Of a stretch of DNA of 64,000 nt, positions 16,653-25,115 are shown piece after piece. Each line of letters begins with the position of its first letter. Position 1 is the stretch's first letter. The position numbers and the translations under genes are program-made. The stretch comes from Thalassobacillus devorans MSP14 (lineage in GTDB: Bacteria > Bacillota > Bacilli > Bacillales > Halobacillaceae), in contig NZ_KI543236.1 of the NCBI RefSeq assembly GCF_000496835.1, forward strand, positions 104,709 through 168,708. The letters are read 5' to 3'. The notes under the pieces were generated by a model. It had not been told where the DNA came from and ran no database searches. It saw only the letters and a list, made by a program, of their open reading frames with translations.

Positions 16653-17267
16653 TTAATCACAAAATGGACGGAGGGTTTCTTTTTGCATAGTGAATAAGTG
16701 TTCGATTTGTTCATATGTATTACGTGCGATCGATAATTCTGGCAGCTTATCTTTTTGAAAAAAGGCTGCATGGTCTGTTTCTGTTCCACCTTTGAGGTCG
16801 CCATCCTCCCAATTACAGGCGATGAAAATCTTATAGATATGAGAGGCCATTGGCGGGTGAGGATGCTTGTGCATGTCCACAACCCCCAACAGCTGATTTG
16901 CTGCTACTTCAATACCTGCTTCTTCATATACCTCTTTGGCAGCAACTTCCTTAGGGGAAAAGCCGATATCTGCCCATCCGCCTGGCAATGCCCACTTACC
17001 ATCCGATTTTTCCTGGACAAACAATAATTCTCCTTCATGAAAAACTACCGCGCGAATATCGACCTTCGGTGTCTGGTAGCCTGTTTCATTGGTGAATAAA
17101 TTGATGATTTTTTCCATCGGTTCCTCGGTATATTCTTCGAGAATCTCTGTACTTAACTCGCGTAGACGCTGATAACGTTCGACGTCATAAACATCTTTTG
17201 CATAGGCTAGTCCCGCTTGCGAAATCGCCTGTATTTCTTTGGCCCATGTCAACCATTTATCAGACAT
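16653..17267 (-). CDS. NUDIX hydrolase with N-terminal NUDIX-associated helix domain (YjhB-like)
   Basis: 204 residues. Residues 1-65 form the helical domain found in front of some ADP-ribose-type NUDIX enzymes. The NUDIX box follows: ALPGGWADIGFSPKEVAAKE then VYEEAGIEV. The usual first Glu of the box is Phe here (GFS), and the Arg of REV is Lys; B. subtilis YjhB-type proteins show similar variation. Hydrolyses nucleoside diphosphate-linked compounds; substrate not deducible. A decayed reductase remnant lies just upstream. Confidence 0.82.
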   Translation of the reverse strand: MSDKWLTWAKEIQAISQAGLAYAKDVYDVERYQRLRELSTEILEEYTEEPMEKIINLFTNETGYQTPKVDIRAVVFHEGELLFVQEKSDGKWALPGGWADIGFSPKEVAAKEVYEEAGIEVAANQLLGVVDMHKHPHPPMASHIYKIFIACNWEDGDLKGGTETDHAAFFQKDKLPELSIARNTYEQIEHLFTMQKETLRPFCD

Positions 17268-17284
17268 AATACTTCTCTCCCTGG

Positions 17285-17440
17285 TTACTTTTTTCGGTAT
17301 GTAAGTATCAGCATACCGGTGGAAAATGGCTTCGCTTCGTATAACTCCAGCTGCTGTTCTACATCATTCTTCTTTTCAAATAGCGGGTTGCCGCCTTCCA
17401 ATCATAGTAGGCTGGATGGCGACTTGATATATTTGTTGCA
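17285..17440 (-). pseudogene. Remnant of a dihydrofolate-reductase-like (RibD C-terminal domain) gene
   Basis: Minus-strand reading gives IYQVAIQPTMIG, then after a one-base frameshift GGNPLFEKKNDVEQQLELYE and AKPFSTGMLILTYRKK before a stop. This is the C-terminal end of YyaP/YwjB-type dihydrofolate reductase-like proteins (HP-x-x-x-GGG-x-PLF, ending G-x-x-x-L-x-Y). The rest of the gene is absent. The fragment sits between the NUDIX gene and the ABC-F promoter and is presumably untranslated. Confidence 0.65.
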
Positions 17441-17465
17441 AACGTATACATCTCCATCATATAAT
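17436..17465 (+). promoter_or_regulatory. Promoter candidate for the ABC-F gene
   Basis: TTGCAA, 18-base gap, TATAAT (17460-17465). Start of transcription near 17472 would give a leader of about 220 bases before the ABC-F start codon, unusually long and consistent with a regulated leader. Confidence 0.5.
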
Positions 17466-17535
17466 AGATGTAACGAAAAAAGAAGGGACTGAAGAATAGA
17501 GCGATGAAGTACTAATCCTATTGCTTAAACGAGAT

Positions 17536-17601
17536 ATGAATAATAAATTCACTCGTTCTGAGATGGGGTTAGTCTGTCCAAAACAGGATATCATTGCTTG
17601 A
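17536..17601 (+). CDS. Possible leader peptide of the ABC-F gene, 21 residues
   Basis: ATG-initiated short ORF (starts MNNKFTRSEMG, ends KQDIIA) in the long ABC-F leader. Its ribosome site is weak. A second tiny ORF (MIMTPLL, 17650-17673) ends exactly within the left arm of the terminator hairpin. Either could sense stalled ribosomes. Existence of translation is inferred only. Confidence 0.35.
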   Translation: MNNKFTRSEMGLVCPKQDIIA

Positions 17602-17664
17602 TCAGTCGTAGTACGGAGAATTATTCTCTTCTACCTAACTGCAGATGGAATGATTATGACACCA

Positions 17665-17693
17665 CTTCTCTGAACCATCAGGGAGGTTTTTTT
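17665..17693 (+). terminator. Terminator hairpin overlapping the ABC-F ribosome site (attenuator)
   Basis: CTTCTCTGA pairs over all nine positions (two G-U) with TCAGGGAGG across a four-base loop ACCA, followed by seven T and then the ATG. The right arm contains the ribosome site GGGAGG, so folding blocks both transcription and translation. Upstream CGGAGAA (about 17614) can pair with TTCTCTG of the left arm as an antiterminator. Confidence 0.7.
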
Positions 17694-19289
17694 ATGCTTT
17701 TAATGAGAGCGATGAACATTCAATATAGTATCGGCCCATGCCGGTTACTGGATATAGAGGAACTTAAAATACATTCAGGTGAGCGAATTGGACTGGTCGG
17801 GAAGAATGGGCAGGGTAAAACGCTGCTGTTGAATTATTTGGCAGGAAAAACGGAAATTGAGCCGCAGGTTGAGTTTCATACAGACTATAGCTGGTTTCAG
17901 CAGTTGGGAGATTTAGAAAACCATGATAATGAATGGAAGACATTAAGTGGCGGAGAAAAGACTTTAGCAAAGTTGGAGCAGCTATTTGCTGAAAAAAGTG
18001 ATCTCTTATTTTTAGATGAGCCGACCAACAACCTGGATTGGCAGCATATCGAACAACTGGAGCGGAAGTTAGAAAGTCATCAAGGAGCATTTTTGATTGT
18101 ATCCCATGATCGTAGTCTGCTGGATAAGGTATGTACAAGGATATGGCATATGGAAGATGGGAACATAACCAGCTACCAGGGAGATTACAGTTTCTATGCC
18201 GAACAAAAAGAATTGGAATATCAACAACAGCAGGAAGCCCATGAAAAATATTTGAAAGAGAAGAAGCGATTGACTGAACGTTTGACTAAGAAACGTAATC
18301 AGGCAAAGGGTATGCGTAAACCACCGGCGAGGATGGGGAACTCGGAATGGCAGCTTGGCAAAAATAAAGCCGCCGGCCAGCAAAAGAAAATCGAACGAGT
18401 ATCAAAAAATATAGAAAACCGGATTGAAAGACTGGAAAAAGTAGATAAACCTTTCGAGTGGGAGGAAGTGAAAATGGACTATGTCCTGCACTCGCCAGTT
18501 CACCGGAAACAGTTATTGATGGCGAAAGAGGTGTACGGGTCGGTGGCAGGGCGAAAGTTGTACCAGGTTCCTGCTCTCAAGTTAAAAAGTGGTTCGAAAA
18601 CCGCCTTGATTGGTGCGAATGGTAGTGGTAAAACTACGTTGATCCAGCAGTTGCTTAATGGAGGAGAAACGATCGATTTCGCTGCTCAGGCGAAAATCGG
18701 GCATTTTGATCAGATACTGGAAAACCTGCCGGTGCAGGAAACAGTACTGCAGTTTGTGCAAGCGACCAGTCAGCTTCCCGAGCATTTATTGAGGATTATT
18801 CTTGGAAGGCTGCGATTTAAAGCGGACGATGTCCATAAACCGATCGGCGTCTTGAGTGGCGGCGAACAGGTCAAAGTGGCTTTGGCCCGGTTGTTGACTG
18901 GTGATTTTAACTTTTTGATACTCGATGAACCTACCAACCATCTGGATCTGGAGGCGATCGAAGCGCTGGAAGGTCTGGTACGGGATTACCCAGGTACAAT
19001 CTTATACGTTACACATGATAGGCGATTTGTTGATCGTACGGCAACCCATCTCTGGGTGCTGGAAAAACAAACCGTCCATAGTTTTGAAGGCGGTATGCAA
19101 GAATATGAAGAAGCGAAAGAAAAGCCAAAAGAGGTAGATGAGCATGAGTATGATCTGATGACTTTGGAAACGAAACTGACAGAGCTGATCAGCAAAATCA
19201 GTATGGCTCCCCAAGGTGTAGATAACAGCGACCTGGAGGATGAATATCAGCAAGTGCTGGAACAAATAAGAAAATTGAGGAATAGCTGA
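17694..19289 (+). CDS. ABC-F ATPase, antibiotic-resistance (ribosome protection) type, Vga/VmlR-like
   Basis: 531 residues starting at the ATG just after the attenuator. Two ATPase domains: Walker A GKNGQGKT, signature LSGGEKT and Walker B LLFLDEPTNNLDW in the first; GANGSGKTT, LSGGEQVKVALARLL and LILDEPTNHLD in the second. A basic linker (LTERLTKKRNQAKGMRKPPAR) separates them, as in ABC-F proteins that reach into the ribosomal peptidyl transferase centre. No membrane domain. Such proteins dislodge lincosamides, streptogramin A, pleuromutilins or macrolides. The long leader with terminator matches antibiotic-inducible regulation as known for VmlR. Drug range is not predictable here. Confidence 0.88.
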   Translation: MLLMRAMNIQYSIGPCRLLDIEELKIHSGERIGLVGKNGQGKTLLLNYLAGKTEIEPQVEFHTDYSWFQQLGDLENHDNEWKTLSGGEKTLAKLEQLFAEKSDLLFLDEPTNNLDWQHIEQLERKLESHQGAFLIVSHDRSLLDKVCTRIWHMEDGNITSYQGDYSFYAEQKELEYQQQQEAHEKYLKEKKRLTERLTKKRNQAKGMRKPPARMGNSEWQLGKNKAAGQQKKIERVSKNIENRIERLEKVDKPFEWEEVKMDYVLHSPVHRKQLLMAKEVYGSVAGRKLYQVPALKLKSGSKTALIGANGSGKTTLIQQLLNGGETIDFAAQAKIGHFDQILENLPVQETVLQFVQATSQLPEHLLRIILGRLRFKADDVHKPIGVLSGGEQVKVALARLLTGDFNFLILDEPTNHLDLEAIEALEGLVRDYPGTILYVTHDRRFVDRTATHLWVLEKQTVHSFEGGMQEYEEAKEKPKEVDEHEYDLMTLETKLTELISKISMAPQGVDNSDLEDEYQQVLEQIRKLRNS

Positions 19290-19352
19290 TCAGGATGATT
19301 ATCCGATCCCTTTAACCAAGTGATGACTGTAGTCACCTCCTCCTACTCGATT

Positions 19353-21005
19353 TTACCGGGTATAAAGAAACTTTGTACGGATCAGTTTTTGAAGAGCTAC
19401 GTGGCTAATGGCAATAGCAGCTGCTAATAACAAGGAAAGTAAGATCGAGGTCATCCAAAGACTTTGGAGTGTATCTATGTTCCAAAGCAGTAATACGAAA
19501 AATCCGAATGTTCCTATTTCAATTAGCAACGCTATAAGGCTGATAAAACGTGATTTGAATACCTCCTGTTCATCTGTCCAATTGAGTTTCGGGTCATTCA
19601 AATCGAGCGCTGTACCTACGAGACAAGTGAACCAGCTTGCTAATAACGTCAATGTAATCCAGGCGATAAATAACAAGGGGGGCATCTGAATAATCGTCAG
19701 ACCTACTACTGCTAATAAAATGATTGAAAGCAGATTAATCAGCCAGGCAGTCATCACTTTACTGAAAATCACGCTCTGTGCCGGGATAGGCAAATACAAA
19801 TTAGCGGGCCAGCTTCTTCCATCTCGCGAGACAGATGAATAAGAGGCAGGGTTTACACCTAATAGGAATAACGTAAAGATGAATAGAAGCAATAAAGAGG
19901 TTTTTTTTCCAAACTGTTCTAACAGTGAGCTGAGAGCACCAAAAGAGCCGGATGAACTTTCAAACAGCAAAATAACAATCAGAAAGACTGGACCGAACAG
20001 GCTTTGAACAATAATTTGCATAAAAAATGTCGGTGTTCTGAAGATGGTTCGTAACTCTTTCAAAAGCAATGCCAAAAACACGGGCTGTGCTTTAATTTTT
20101 TTAGCGGCTTTCCCCGAATCGAATGTCTTCGTACTTCCTGTTGTCAGACCAAGCACACCTTTGAAATAAAGTTTTTGACCAGCAGTCAGGAATAGGAAAA
20201 TCCCACCCGTAGAAATAGTCAGCATCAACACTAAAAATATTAATCCGTTCAGATTTTCTGCATTCTGTAAAGCCATGGTGCTGAAGTAAACGGGAGGGAT
20301 CATTCCCGTGATTACCTGTAATAATCCATTTTGCTGCGCAATGAGTTGTGCGGCTCCTTCAGCGGTCTGCGTGGGGTTTTGATTCAGACGGATGATGATG
20401 TTGAATCCGATGATGAATACAAAAGTTAACAAACCGGCGAACACTTTAGTACGATCTTTATTTTTGGCGATATTGGCAAAACGCATAAAAAACATCAAAA
20501 GGATGGCCATAATCGTAAAGGGGATGACTGGGAATACAACAAATAGTAATAGTGCATATATGTAATAGATGAATCCTGCCCCGCTATGAATGCCATATAA
20601 TGTCAAAATAGGGACCATCAGTACACCACTCGTTAGATAAAGGTTGATGAATGGGGCAGCTGCTTTCCCTGCCAGCAACTGGTAGGGATAAAAAGGATAA
20701 GGAATAAAGCCTTCGATGTCTTCTGCAAAATAAAAGGAGCTTAAAATCGAGCTCATACTTACGAACAACAGTACGATTGTCATGCCTGCGAACAAAAGAC
20801 CCAGAATAGCGTTTTCATTTCCTGAAGGGGCAAGCTGGGTATATAATGTTTCAACAGTGACATTCAAGAAACTGATGATGATCCCTGAAAAGGGAATCAA
20901 AAATACACCTAACAATACATATCCTATTTTTTCCCCGCTGCTCTTGCCTGTCATAGAATATTGCATTTTTAACATCGTTCGTATTAAACGGAGCGTCTTA
21001 TTCAT
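19353..21005 (-). CDS. ABC transporter permease, about 12 membrane helices
   Basis: 550 residues, hydrophobic throughout, with segments typical of ABC-2 type exporters of the YthQ/SkfF kind, for example FYFAEDIEGFIPYPFYPYQL and SYSSVSRDGRSWPANLYLPI. No extracellular solute-binding partner is encoded nearby, so an exporter is likely. Its start overlaps the end of the ATPase gene by 8 bases, so the two proteins are made together. Substrate unknown. Confidence 0.8.
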   Translation of the reverse strand: MNKTLRLIRTMLKMQYSMTGKSSGEKIGYVLLGVFLIPFSGIIISFLNVTVETLYTQLAPSGNENAILGLLFAGMTIVLLFVSMSSILSSFYFAEDIEGFIPYPFYPYQLLAGKAAAPFINLYLTSGVLMVPILTLYGIHSGAGFIYYIYALLLFVVFPVIPFTIMAILLMFFMRFANIAKNKDRTKVFAGLLTFVFIIGFNIIIRLNQNPTQTAEGAAQLIAQQNGLLQVITGMIPPVYFSTMALQNAENLNGLIFLVLMLTISTGGIFLFLTAGQKLYFKGVLGLTTGSTKTFDSGKAAKKIKAQPVFLALLLKELRTIFRTPTFFMQIIVQSLFGPVFLIVILLFESSSGSFGALSSLLEQFGKKTSLLLLFIFTLFLLGVNPASYSSVSRDGRSWPANLYLPIPAQSVIFSKVMTAWLINLLSIILLAVVGLTIIQMPPLLFIAWITLTLLASWFTCLVGTALDLNDPKLNWTDEQEVFKSRFISLIALLIEIGTFGFFVLLLWNIDTLQSLWMTSILLSLLLAAAIAISHVALQKLIRTKFLYTR

Positions 21006-21720
21006 GATTTGTCAGCTCCAGGAAGACTTTCTCCAGGGTCTCGTCAGCTTCGAATTTTTCCTTCATTTCTTTCATTTCACCTCTGAATTGGAGTCTCCCT
21101 TTATTGATGATAGCTACTTCGTCACATAATTGCTCCACTACTTCCAGGACATGGGTGGAAAAGAAGACCGTGTTCCCTTTGGCAGCATGTTCTCTCATCA
21201 TTTCTTTAAGCGTAAAGGACGACTTAGGGTCAAGGCCGGATAATGGTTCATCAAGAATCCAAACATCAGGGTCGTGAAGCAAAACACCGCTAACGACAAC
21301 TTTTTGCCTCATCCCATGGGAATAGGTTTGGATATGGTCGTCAAGCGCTTCGAATATCCCAAAACTTTTAGTCAGATGCTCGATTTTTTCTTCGCGGATA
21401 TTTTTTGGAATTTCAAATATATCTCCGATGAAGTTCAAATATTCGATTCCTTTTAAACGTAGGAAAATATCCGGGCTGTCTGGTACGTATCCAAAAGTTT
21501 TCTTCGCTTTCATCGGGTGGCTGGCAATATCATGACCGTTCACGGTGATTGTACCTTCGTCGATTGGGAGTATACCGGTTATCATTTTTATCGTTGTTGA
21601 TTTACCAGCTCCATTCGGACCAAGGAAGCCGAAGATTTTCCCATCGGGTACGACTAAGTCCAGGTTTTTGACTGCAGTCTTTCCGGCGTATTCTTTCGTC
21701 ACATTATTAATCGTTATCAA
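20998..21720 (-). CDS. ABC transporter ATPase, exporter type
   Basis: About 240 residues from a TTG codon with AAGGTGGG 7 bases upstream; an ATG at 21780 in frame would add 20 residues but has no clear ribosome site. Walker A GPNGAGKST, Q-loop VPDSPDIFLRL (Asp replaces the usual Gln neighbour pattern of importers), signature YSHGMRQKV and Walker B VWILDEPLSGLDP are present, followed by THVLEVVEQLCD with the switch His. Typical of NatA/YthP-like exporters. Partner of the permease that follows. Confidence 0.88.
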   Translation of the reverse strand: MITINNVTKEYAGKTAVKNLDLVVPDGKIFGFLGPNGAGKSTTIKMITGILPIDEGTITVNGHDIASHPMKAKKTFGYVPDSPDIFLRLKGIEYLNFIGDIFEIPKNIREEKIEHLTKSFGIFEALDDHIQTYSHGMRQKVVVSGVLLHDPDVWILDEPLSGLDPKSSFTLKEMMREHAAKGNTVFFSTHVLEVVEQLCDEVAIINKGRLQFRGEMKEMKEKFEADETLEKVFLELTNHE

Positions 21721-21812
21721 CTGAATCCCACCTTCTTTATTTTCCCTTATACGTACGATTTCCCCGGAAATATGTTTCATCGTGCTTTTAAGTAAGGGTT
21801 AGGAAGAAGTAA

Positions 21813-22316
21813 TTAAGTCAAAAATAGAACCATCATATATTCATCAAAATAACTATTGCGAGTCTTGATGGCATTTTTTTCTGTACCAAAAACAGTAAAG
21901 CCGAGCGATTGATATAAACGGACAGCTGGTTCATTAGTAGACACTACGCCTAAAAGCAACTGTTCAATTCCGACTTGCTTTGCATCTTCAATGGCTTGCT
22001 GGAGCAGCCATTTGCCTGTATTTTTTCCACGAAAATGAGGGGTTACATACATGGCAAGGATATCGGCTTTATGTGCAAACTTTTGATGGGTTTGGCGTAG
22101 CATGGTAACGGTCCCGATAAGCCTGGAATTCATGAAAGCTCCGTAAGTAAAATTATGTTCATTAGTCATTCTGTCTGCTGCTTGAGCGATCGGATTGTCT
22201 TTGGCGAGAGCGTCTTCATATGTAGTAATAAAGGCATCGGGTGAAGTTTGCAGCGCTTCTAAACGAAGCTCCCAATAAGCTGCGGCATCTTCTGCATTCA
22301 AACGACGTATTTCCAT
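21813..22316 (-). CDS. GNAT family N-acetyltransferase
   Basis: 167 residues with GNAT motif A, ILAMYVTPHFRGKNTGKWLL, in which R-G-K-x-x-G binds the acetyl-CoA pyrophosphate, and motif B NEPAVRLYQSLGF. N-terminal IRRLNAEDAAAYWELRLEAL is typical of the RimI-like branch. Acceptor unknown. Single gene; AGAGGTGG ribosome site precedes the ATG. Confidence 0.85.
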   Translation of the reverse strand: MEIRRLNAEDAAAYWELRLEALQTSPDAFITTYEDALAKDNPIAQAADRMTNEHNFTYGAFMNSRLIGTVTMLRQTHQKFAHKADILAMYVTPHFRGKNTGKWLLQQAIEDAKQVGIEQLLLGVVSTNEPAVRLYQSLGFTVFGTEKNAIKTRNSYFDEYMMVLFLT

Positions 22317-22384
22317 AGTTATCCACCTCTTATGTTTTATAGAATACAGTAGCTTATCTTTTTGTTATTGTAAATAGAGAAAAA

Positions 22385-22495
22385 GTTAAATCAGAGCCTG
22401 GCGGGGATTCCGTTGAGGGCTGTTAACACCTCAGCAACCAATTTTGTGCCGTTTCGCACTGAACCTGATACAATTGCGTATGGTTAGCTTATCAC
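22385..22495. other. Structured intergenic segment upstream of the methionine aminopeptidase gene
   Basis: Contains several short complementary pairs in order: GTTGAGG / CCTCAGCAAC, GTGC / GCAC, and AACC..GGTT enclosing ATAC / GTAT. Fragments such as TGAACCTGAT and GCGTATGG resemble parts of the TPP (thi-box) riboswitch, but the GCTGAGA and AGGGA cores are missing. The orientation is uncertain, because a divergent acetyltransferase gene lies on the other side. Confidence 0.35.
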
Positions 22496-22561
22496 ATTAT
22501 ATTTCGTTAATATCTATACTAGTTGAAGGATATTGAAATGCAGGAAAGAGGGGAAAAGTAT

Positions 22562-23317
22562 ATGATCAAAAGAAAAAGTAAACGGGAAATCGAGTTAATG
22601 CACGAAGCCGGTAAGCTGCTGGCAGAGGTCCATAAGGAATTACGGACATTTATCAAGCCCGGAATCACGACTATGGATATAGAAAATTTTGTCGAGGAGT
22701 ATTTAGAAAAGCATGGAGCGACAGCCGAGCAAAAAGGATATCAAGGGTATGAATACGCCACCTGTGCTTCCATCAACGATGAAATTTGTCATGGCTTTCC
22801 TCGGAAAGAAGAATTGAAGGATGGAGATATCGTCACCGTTGATATGGTAATACGTTTGAATGGTGGATTAGCTGATTCCGCGTGGACCCATCCGGTCGGA
22901 AAAATCAGCGAGGAATCTCAAAAACTGATGAATGTTACAAAAACCTCCCTATATAAAGGAATTGAGCAGGCACAAGTCGGGAAGCGAATTGGTGATATCG
23001 GACATGCGATTCAAAGCTATGTCGAAGGGGAAGGCTACTCCGTTGTCCGTGACTTCACGGGACATGGCATCGGTGAAACAATTCATGAGGATCCTTACAT
23101 TCCGCATTTTGGTGAAGCGGGAAAAGGAGCCCGCTTAAAAGAAGGAATGGTCATTACGATCGAGCCGATGGTGAATATCGGCGGTTGGGAAAGCAAAATG
23201 GACACCAATAACTGGACGGCTCGGACTGTAGATGGTTCGCTGTCTGCCCAATATGAACATACGGTAGCAATTACTGCTGATGGCCCGGTGATTTTAACCG
23301 AACAGGAAGAAGAATAA
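22562..23317 (+). CDS. map: Methionine aminopeptidase, type I (second copy, not in the ribosomal protein cluster)
   Basis: 251 residues from an ATG with GAGGGG upstream. Metal ligands are visible: Asp in DIVTVDMVI, Asp in GGLADSAWT, His in FTGHGIGETIHEDP, Glu in ITIEPMV and Glu in QYEHTVAI; the substrate His is in ICHGFP. Removes N-terminal Met from nascent proteins. It is monocistronic with its own terminator, unlike the main map gene that normally sits with adk and infA, so it is likely a YflG-type second enzyme. Confidence 0.92.
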   Translation: MIKRKSKREIELMHEAGKLLAEVHKELRTFIKPGITTMDIENFVEEYLEKHGATAEQKGYQGYEYATCASINDEICHGFPRKEELKDGDIVTVDMVIRLNGGLADSAWTHPVGKISEESQKLMNVTKTSLYKGIEQAQVGKRIGDIGHAIQSYVEGEGYSVVRDFTGHGIGETIHEDPYIPHFGEAGKGARLKEGMVITIEPMVNIGGWESKMDTNNWTARTVDGSLSAQYEHTVAITADGPVILTEQEEE

Positions 23318-23320
23318 AAG

Positions 23321-23371
23321 AAAGCTGTCCCGGAAAGGTGGGCGTAAAATCACCTTCAGGGACAGCTTTTT
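23321..23371. terminator. Terminator shared by map and the convergent hydrolase gene
   Basis: 11-base stem AAAGCTGTCCC / GGGACAGCTTT, further paired by AGGTG / CACCT inside, followed by T on the plus strand. Confidence 0.88.
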
Positions 23372-23378
23372 TACATAA

Positions 23379-24236
23379 TTATCTTGTTTCCTGGGGCTGG
23401 CGGACATCTGTATGCTTCTGCAGAAATTCGAGACGTTTCCTCCATAGTTCGTTAGCATGGTCCCCAATCCATATCAAGTGGCTATCAGAAGGCACCTCAT
23501 ATATTTCGCTATGGGTAACCAGTGATTGGAGTAGTATCGCGTTCGAGTAATGGACGCTGCCGTCTTTTTGAGAGTACATACCGAGTACAGGTACTGTAAG
23601 TTTTGAAAGGTCGATAGGGTCATGGTCTAAATCAGCAGAAAAGCCTTTTCCGGATTGGGAAGTGGCGAGCATGTCATAGACAAATCTCCGGTCTTGTTTT
23701 GATAGACCACTTAATAGCTTTTCTGGATCTTCAGTAGTCAATTCTTTTAACATCAGCTTCATCACTAAGTCAGGCTGGACCTTTAAAAGTCCTCGTAACC
23801 CTTTCCATACAATTGAGCCGGCTGGTCCGAATAACAGCTTTCCTTTACGCTTGAACCGTACTTCCCAGGGAGTTACGAGTGCTGCTTCGAGCGTCAGTGT
23901 TTTTATCCGAAATGGATAGCGGTAAGCAAGCGCAAGTCCAGTAGGACCGGCGGCAGATACAGCAATGACATGGACTGTGGGGATTGCCAGGTGATCAAGG
24001 ACTTCAATCAATGTATCTGCGAAGTCTTCGGGTTTCTTCCCGGTTTTGATATCTGTCTTATCATAGCCGGGCCGTGAAACTGTCAATAAGGTATATCCTT
24101 CATGGATGAGGCTTCGGTGTGAAAGATCTGTGTCCCGGCTGCAATGCCCGCCTTTTAATAATAATATGACAGGACCATTGCCTTCATAACTGAACTCAAC
24201 CCGCCCTTTGGAAGTTTCAAGTAAAATCTGCTTCAT
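23379..24236 (-). CDS. Alpha/beta hydrolase
   Basis: 285 residues. An oxyanion region LLLKGGHCSRDTDLSHRSL near the N-terminus, nucleophile elbow VIAVSAAGPTGLALAY with Ser flanked by small residues (A-V-S-A-A rather than the strict G-x-S-x-G), an acid in VPVLGMYSQKDGSV and the catalytic His in SDSHLIW. Substrate unknown; could be an esterase, lactonase or haloperoxidase-like enzyme. Soluble, single gene. Confidence 0.8.
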   Translation of the reverse strand: MKQILLETSKGRVEFSYEGNGPVILLLKGGHCSRDTDLSHRSLIHEGYTLLTVSRPGYDKTDIKTGKKPEDFADTLIEVLDHLAIPTVHVIAVSAAGPTGLALAYRYPFRIKTLTLEAALVTPWEVRFKRKGKLLFGPAGSIVWKGLRGLLKVQPDLVMKLMLKELTTEDPEKLLSGLSKQDRRFVYDMLATSQSGKGFSADLDHDPIDLSKLTVPVLGMYSQKDGSVHYSNAILLQSLVTHSEIYEVPSDSHLIWIGDHANELWRKRLEFLQKHTDVRQPQETR

Positions 24237-24332
24237 CCTAACACCCTTCCTTATTGGTTATCGCTACACTAAATATAAGCTATAATAGAAGAAAATGAAA
24301 TACCTGATAATTCTGAAATAGGAGGAGTTTTC

Positions 24333-25115
24333 ATGCGAATCGTGTCGTTATGTCCCAGTAATACCGAACTTCTTGCATACCTGGGAAAAACGGAGTGGCT
24401 GGAAGGGGTAGATGATTATTCCGATTGGCCGGCAGAAATCAAACACCTTCCGCGTGTAGGGCCGGATTTATCGATAGATATGGATAAAGTCGCAGCGCTT
24501 GAGCCGGATCTGGTGCTGGCCTCATTAAGCGTACCGGGGATGGAGAAGAATATAGAAGCATTGGATAGCAAAGGGCTGCCATATATTATCTTAAACCCAA
24601 ATACATTAACAGAAATTGCCGATGATTTGATTACAGTTGGAGAAGCAATCGGTATAGAGGCAACTGCGAAAGAAAAGAGAGAGGAATTTCTGGGAAGTAT
24701 TGAAAAATACCAGGAACGTACAGGAAGAGTGACAGAGCAGCCTGCTTTATATTGGGAATGGTGGCCGAAGCCTATTTTCACCCCTGGAAAAGCGAACTGG
24801 CTTACCGAAATAAGTGAACTGGCCGGTGGGTATAATATTTTTCAGACAGAAGCAGGAGCGAATATCCAAACCGATTGGGAGGATGTGCTGCAACGGAATC
24901 CTGACCACATCTGTATGGTGTGGGTAGGTGTAAAAGAAGAAAAAATGAACCCGGAGCTTGTGAAAAAGCGTCCGGGCTGGAAGGAAATGACGGCAGTGAA
25001 GCATGATCAGATCCATGTCCTGGAGGAATCGCTATATTGCCGTCCGTCTCCGCGTTTGTTAGAAGGATTGAAAAAGCTTTCGGATATTATTCATCTTGAA
25101 ACTTTCCGGGATTAA
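24333..25115 (+). CDS. BtuF-like cobalamin/helical-backbone binding protein without signal peptide
   Basis: 260 residues with the periplasmic-binding fold of BtuF/FhuD proteins: MRIVSLCPSNTELLAYLG at the start (the usual first strand), ALEPDLVLAS, then a long helix and DWEDVLQRNPDHICMV and SPRLLEGLKKL. It lacks any signal peptide or lipobox and no permease is nearby, so it is cytosolic. Such stand-alone members are common in Bacillaceae and of unknown role. Its stop overlaps the end of the convergent metallo-beta-lactamase gene by four bases. Confidence 0.8.
   Translation: MRIVSLCPSNTELLAYLGKTEWLEGVDDYSDWPAEIKHLPRVGPDLSIDMDKVAALEPDLVLASLSVPGMEKNIEALDSKGLPYIILNPNTLTEIADDLITVGEAIGIEATAKEKREEFLGSIEKYQERTGRVTEQPALYWEWWPKPIFTPGKANWLTEISELAGGYNIFQTEAGANIQTDWEDVLQRNPDHICMVWVGVKEEKMNPELVKKRPGWKEMTAVKHDQIHVLEESLYCRPSPRLLEGLKKLSDIIHLETFRD

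Noticed and set aside
22385-22495. TPP riboswitch
   Set aside because: Only fragments match. The GCTGAGA and AGGGA core sequences are absent and the downstream gene is not thiamine-related. Kept only as an unclassified structured segment.
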